From: Bifidobacteriaceae bacterium
Lineage (GTDB): Bacteria > Actinomycetota > Actinomycetes > Actinomycetales > WQXJ01
Reading direction: 5' to 3'
Assembly: GCA_031278665.1 (NCBI GenBank)
Contig: JAITKC010000321.1
Span: 1 to 7,350 of the forward strand
Length of the DNA: 7,350 bases
Position 1 is the stretch's first letter. The number at the start of each line of letters is the position of its first letter. This document shows, piece by piece, positions 1 through 6,100 of this stretch. A program made the translations under genes and the position numbers. The notes beneath the pieces were generated by a model. That model was given only the letters and a program-made list of their open reading frames with translations. It was not told where the DNA came from and ran no database searches.

Positions 1-108
1 GCCGGTCGTCGCGGCGTTGCCGGCCGCGTCGAAGACCTTGGCCTGGACGACCAGTTCGGCCGCGCCGTTGGCGGTGGCCGAGGCGCCTGGCTGGACTAAC
101 CAGGAGTC
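1..108 (-). repeat. Ig-like domain D21, N-terminal 36 residues only (class S)
   Basis: DSWLVQPGASATANG, then LVVQAKVFDAAGN, cut by the window edge. It returns the full SWL(I/V)QP form seen in D1, D2 and D9 but not in D13 or D17. It contains one of the two TTA leucine codons of the window (99-97). Confidence 0.75.
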
Positions 109-3100
109 CTGGACCGAAGGCGGACCAGCCTTGTAGCGGACTGAGAAGGTCGCCGGCGCGACGGTCTGCCATTGGCCGTTGCCGACGTCGACCTGAACCG
201 CGCCCTGGTAGAGGCCGGCCTTGCTGGTGTACAGATCCCAGCTAAACGAGCCGTAGGAGCCGGAGGCCGGGTCGCCGGTGTAGTAGCCGGAGTCGGATTG
301 CTGGACGATCCTGACCGCCGAGTCCAGCCCAGACAGCCGGACGTGCGCGTAAGGCACCAGGATATCGGCCGCCGACTTGACGGTCACCGTGACCGTGTAC
401 TTATTGAGCGGGTTGCCCAGCGCCGGCGGCCAATTGGCCTCGACCGAGGCGTCCGGGCTAACCGTGTAAGAGGACTTCGACGGGTCCGGCGGGCCGGAGG
501 TGAACGAAACCTCCTTCGGGGCGCCGTCCACCGTCAGACCGCCGATCTTGGCCGTGACCTCGAATGAGCCGGGCTCTTCAGACCGGATCTCGACCAGAGC
601 CTTGCCGTGGTCGGCCGCCGTCAAGCACCATGCCGGCCGGGTTGCCGGGTCGTCGGCGTAGAAGTCGCAAGATTCGACCACGCCGCCGGCTGGCGTCAGC
701 GCCGGCCCCGGCACGGCCGAGCCCTCTTCGACTTCGAACGCCACCGACTGGCCGGGAACCGGGTTCCCGTTCAGGTCCTTGACGATCACCCAGGCCTCAT
801 GTTTCAGGGTCCCATTCGCCAAGACCGGGTTCTGTGTCACGTCGAACACCGAAGACCCGGCTTGCGGGCTGGTTGGCAAGAACTCCAACACCACCGGCGA
901 GCCGAGTTGGGCGGCGCCCGAGGTCGGACCGCCGGTCGCCTTCCAAACGCCGGCTTTGGCGGTGAAGAAGTCAGTCTGGGCGACGCCGGAGGCGTTGGTG
1001 ACGACGTTCCTGGTCACCGCTTGGCCGTCGACCGGGGTCAGACCGTCCGGGGTGTAGAGCTGGAAGACGATCGACACCGGGGTGCCCGAAACCAGCACCG
1101 GGTTGTCGTTTTGATCGCGCAACGCCACTTGAACCGTGTAGGCGTCGGTGTTCAATCCGCTGGCCGGCAATGGCCCGGTCGGACTGCCGGAGATCACCGA
1201 ATGCTCCAGCGAGACCGGTCCGTGGACGAAGTTCACCTGAGCCGGCGAGCCGACTGTGATATCGGTGTAGGCCGGGTCCGACGCCCGCTTGGCCTTTGCC
1301 GTGACTTGGTACGGGCCGGCGACAGTCGAGACCAGGTGCAACTCGGCCACGCCATCCTCATTGACCGGCATCACCGCTGAATAGCCGGGCGCCAACTGCG
1401 TGTCGGCCGGCACGTCGAACGACACGACCGCGTCCTTGACCGGGTTGTCGTTCGGGTCGAGCATCGTCGCCTTGACAATCTGCTCGGCTTGGCCGTTGGC
1501 GGTCGCCGAAGTCTGCGGCGCGGTCAAGAACGTGTGCGCGAAGTCGATGTCATCCGATACGAACGCGATCTCCTTGTCCGGCTCGGGGATCTTATTAGTG
1601 CCGATCATGGCGTTGACCGTGTATAGACCGGCCTTAGTCGACGTCAAGAAGACCACGACCGTGCCGGAGGAGTCCGAGAGATACGGCCCCGCCCGGTCCG
1701 GGGCGAGCCCGCTCGGGCTCCACTCCAGGCCGATTGCGGCGTTCGCCTTGGGCAGGTCGTTACCGTCCCTGACCAGGACTTCGACTCTGTATTCCTTCTC
1801 ACCGTCGGCGACTATCGGGCCGTCCGGAGTGATGCTCCAAGTCGATTTCTCCGCCACCGGCGGGTCGTTCTCGAACTTCACCACGCCGGAGCCGACCCGG
1901 CGACCGCCTGACAGATAACCCGAGACCGTCACATCCAGTTCCTTCGGCGAGACAATGCTCACCGTCGCCACGCCGATGTCTGTCGACGTCACGGTGCATG
2001 AACGCAGACCGCAGCCAGCCGTCGAGAAGTGGGCCTCCGCGCCGCCAGTCAGTTCGAAGGTCACCGACTCGCCTGCGACCGGGTTCTCATTCTTGTCCAG
2101 CACCGTCACTTTGGCGGTGTGCGGCGTCGAATTATCGGCCAGCACCGAACCTTGCGAGACCTCGAAGACGGACTCCCCAGCGTCAGCCGAGCCGGCCACG
2201 AAGGTGGCCAGGGCCACCGTCTGATCATTCGGCACGCGACCTTGAGTCAAGCCCGAGGTGACAGTCGCCGAGACCTCGTAAACGCCGGCCGTGGTCCGCG
2301 TGAAACTGGTCGTGGCGACGCCTGCCACGGTCGAAACCGTCGCGCCCGGCACCCAATCGGTGGTCCCCTGCAAGCGGTAGGCGAAGGCCACCGTCCTGAC
2401 CGGGGTGAAGACGTTGCCGGAACTGTCCCTCAAGATGACCCGCGGGGTGTGGAAGTCGTCGCCCGCCACCGTCGTGGTCGACGGCATAGTCGTCACCGCC
2501 AACTCAGAACCCGACAGCGACAAATCGGCGTTGGTGAACTCGACCGCAGCGGGCGCGCCCTCGGTGATCGGGCCGGCGTCGACATCGGCGGAGACATAGA
2601 ACACGCCGGTCTTCACAGACACCAACGTCAGCGTCGCGGCGCCCTTGACGCCGCCGCCCGAACCGTCCGAGGTGGCGACAACCCAGTCCACCGGGCCGTC
2701 GGTGAGCGTGCCGTTGGCGGCCTTGACTTTGACGTCGCTCGGAACCTTGAACTTCACCGGCGCGCCTGGCACGGCGTTGCCGTGGGCGTCGGCCACCTCG
2801 GCCTTGACCACCTGGGTCTCATTGCCGTCGGCCCGGGCCGACTGCCCCGGCGGGACCAGCCGACTGGAGCCCGGATCCGGGTCGCCTTGTTTGAACACAA
2901 CCAGCCATTCCGGCGTCAAGGCCGGATCGTCCTCGCGCGGAACCGCGTCCCCGCCGATGGCGACCGTCACCTTCCACTGGCCCGCGTAGGTGGTCGTCAA
3001 ATCGAACGCGCCAACGCCTTGGCCGTAGTCGCCCACGCCGGAAGTCACGTTCCGTTCCACCTTTACGGCGCCGGCGATGCCGATCGGTGTGGCCGTCACC

Positions 3101-6100
3101 GCGGCGGACACGCCGTTGATCGGCACCCCGTCGCTGTTCTTCAACGTCACATAGACCCGATAGCCCTCCTCGCCATCGGCGACGGCGACATTGTCGACGT
3201 AGGACCCGAGCGGTGCGACCCGGAACCGCGAGGTGCCGGGATCGGCGGCGTCGTTTAGGAAGTTGACTCGCTTATTGGCGCTGATCTTCTGGTCGTATTC
3301 GGCTCGCACGTCGACTCCCAGACGCTCCCAAACCGAATAGATGTTGGCCGAAGCCCAGCCGTCGGGGCCCGAGACCGGACTGACAAACTTCGTTCCGCCC
3401 TGCTGCTGCAGCGCGTTGGTGAACAACGGGCCGCCGTTGCCGTCCGGATATTCGGTCCAGAGCAGACGCAATGTCACCGTCTCGCCCGCGACCGGGTTGC
3501 CGTTCTTGTCCTGGACCTTGACTCGCGCATAAGCCGGGTCCAAACCATTGGCCAACTTGTTCCCCGAATCGACCTCGAAGGACTCCAGGGTGACGTCCGG
3601 GTCGGGGTCGCCGTGCACGAACAGCGCCTCCTGCGGCGACTCCTGAACCTCGGCGTTCGCGATGGAGGCCGAGATAGTCCACTCAGTCGCCACCAAGGAA
3701 GTGAACAACTGTTCGGCCACGCCGCCTATGACAGGCTTTGCCGGCCACGAGCCGCTATGCGGCTGACCCCTCAGATCGGTGTAGGAGTAGGAGAAGACGA
3801 CCGACGTGGTGCCGTCCCGCACCGGGTTGCCCAAGTCGTCAAACACTTCGACGCGGGCGGTGTGGCTATCCGATCCGTCGGCCACCCTGGTTCCCACCGG
3901 GTTGCCGCCGGCCTGCGTCGTCGGGATCGACAGCACTGAGTCCTCGGCGGACGCGCCGTCGGGGGCGAAGTCCAACTCGACCCTGCCGTCTTGCGACCCG
4001 TCGAGCTGCGTCTCGGTGAAGTTCTTCACCGCCGTGATCGCGCTTCCGCCGACGACCACCGCGGTCACCACGTACGGCGTTCCGACCGGGTTGGCCGTGT
4101 CGGTCTTATAGGAGACCGCCGCGTAGCCGGCCGAAACCGGCACCACGACGGTGACGCCTGAACCGCCTGGGGTCTCGACTTGGCCGACCACAGCCGTCAA
4201 ACCGACCGGCACGGCGAACGCCACCGACCCGGAGTTCGCGTCGTTGTTGTCCTTGTCCTTGGCGTGAGCCTTGACCTCCAGCAGCGATTCGCCGTCGGCG
4301 ACCGCCGAGCCTTCGGGCTGGATCAGCCAGGAGTTCGCCTCCGTCACCGGGCCGCCTGCGTAGCGCAGGGTGACGGGCTGTCCAACTCTCACATAGTCGT
4401 AGATCGCCTCGTTATCGGCGTCTTTCTGGCCGGTGTCCGCCCAGACCTCAACCGAGGCGTAATAGGTGCCCTCCGCAGTCGACTTCAGGTCCCAGTAATA
4501 AGTGCCGTAATAGCCCGACGTGGACGTTCCGGTGAGCTGATTGTCGCTGTTTTGCGGCGTCACCGTAACTTTGCCGACCGCCTGATCCAGCGGCACCAGG
4601 CGGACATTCGCCCGGTCCACCGGTATGTCGTCGATCGACACGACCTTGACCTGGACGCGGTAGGCGTCCGTGCCATTGGAGACCACGCTGACCTGCGACG
4701 ACGAGTCGGTGTCCGGCGTGATGGTCCGCGAAGACTTGAGAGGATCGACCTCGCCGGCCGAGAACTGCACGTTCGCCGGCGACCCGATCTTCACCTCGCG
4801 CGCCGCGTCCTGGGACGTGCCCAAGTAGGCCCGCACCGCGAAGGTGCCGGGCTCCTCGGAGGTGATGACGACCTCGACCACGCCATTGGCGTTGGTCTTG
4901 CCGCCGGTCGCGCTAAGAGTCGGACCGGTGATTTCGGTGTTGCCGGCCTCCACGGTCAGGTACACGTCCTGGCCGGCGACGGCGTTGCCCTTCTGATCCA
5001 AGACCACGACAGTGGCCTTGTGTTCAGACACGCCGTTGGCGATCCGCTGGTCGGGGGTGGTCGTCAGAGAAGACCTCTCCGTCACACCCGGTCCAAACGT
5101 GAACTCGATCTTCTGGTTTTCCTCCTGCGCGTAACCGCCGCCGACATCGGCGTTGACCGTGTAAATAGCGGCCTTTTCCGAGGTAAACCGGACGCTGACC
5201 TGGCCCAAGGAGTTGGTGGTGTACGGCCCGGCCGGGCTGACCGTCACGCCGGTCTTGTCGAAGACGAAGCTAACCGGCTTGTCCGCCAGCACAATCCCGT
5301 CTTGGTCCCTAACTGTGACCACCGCATTGTAGAACTGGACGCCGTCGGCGACCTTGGGGGTGGGGGTTAACGGATCGGCCGTGATCACAAGGGTCGAGTC
5401 CGCCGGCGACGGGCCGCCGGCCTCGAACACGAAGGTGTGGGCCTGGTCTATGCGCGTCCCGTTGGCGCTGCCGATCCAAATGTTGAGGAGAACGTCGCCG
5501 TTCTCGGGGCCCGCCTTCCTGATCCAAATCTTGGCGGAGCCGGTGTCGGAAGTTTTGACCTGCTGGACGCCCTGGCCCAGGCTCGTGCCATTTTCTAGGG
5601 CGAAATAGCCTTGAGTCGGGGTGTCCAAGGTGAAGTAGACAGTCGTGTCGCGGACCAGGTTGCCCTTCGGGTCGCGCAATGTGACGTCGGCCCAGTGCGA
5701 ACCGATTCCATTCGGCAGAGCGGTGCCAGACGAGTACTGCACAGTTGTTGTCGTCGGGTCGGCCTGGTCTTCGACGAACTCGACGTCCACATAGAACACT
5801 CCGCCCCCAGGCGCGGTCGCGATCGAGTCATTCCCGAACTTCGCCTCGACCCGGTAAGTGCCGGCGACTTCGGTCGTAATCCGAGCGGTCGCCACGCCAG
5901 TCGTGTTGCCGTCGGCGCCGCTGCGAGCCTGAACCTGCTCCGGGGTCGCTCCCTGGCCCTGGAGGGTGTAATAGATGTCGACAATCTGGTTGTTCAACAA
6001 GGTCCCTTGGGAGTTGCGCACAGTCACGGTGACCGTGTAGGAGTCCACGCCGTCGGCGATGGCCAGGTCCGGCGACCGGTTGTCCGAAGTCCGCTGAACG

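Noticed and set aside
2029..3258. Plus-strand open frame of 409 codons, with similar ones at 172-567, 607-1380, 3613-3939 and 4180-5370
   Set aside because: All begin at positions in the same triplet register as the minus-strand gene, so they read its exact complementary codons. Stops there would need TTA, CTA or TCA in the gene, which are rare in GC-rich coding DNA. Their Arg-, His- and Asp-rich translations show no domain.
4237..4260. Acidic DKDKDNND segment as a calcium-binding site
   Set aside because: It aligns with the ordinary DxxGN loop of the sister domains (AKDAKGND in D2), and neighbouring S units lack the extra acids. Calcium binding is possible but not supported.
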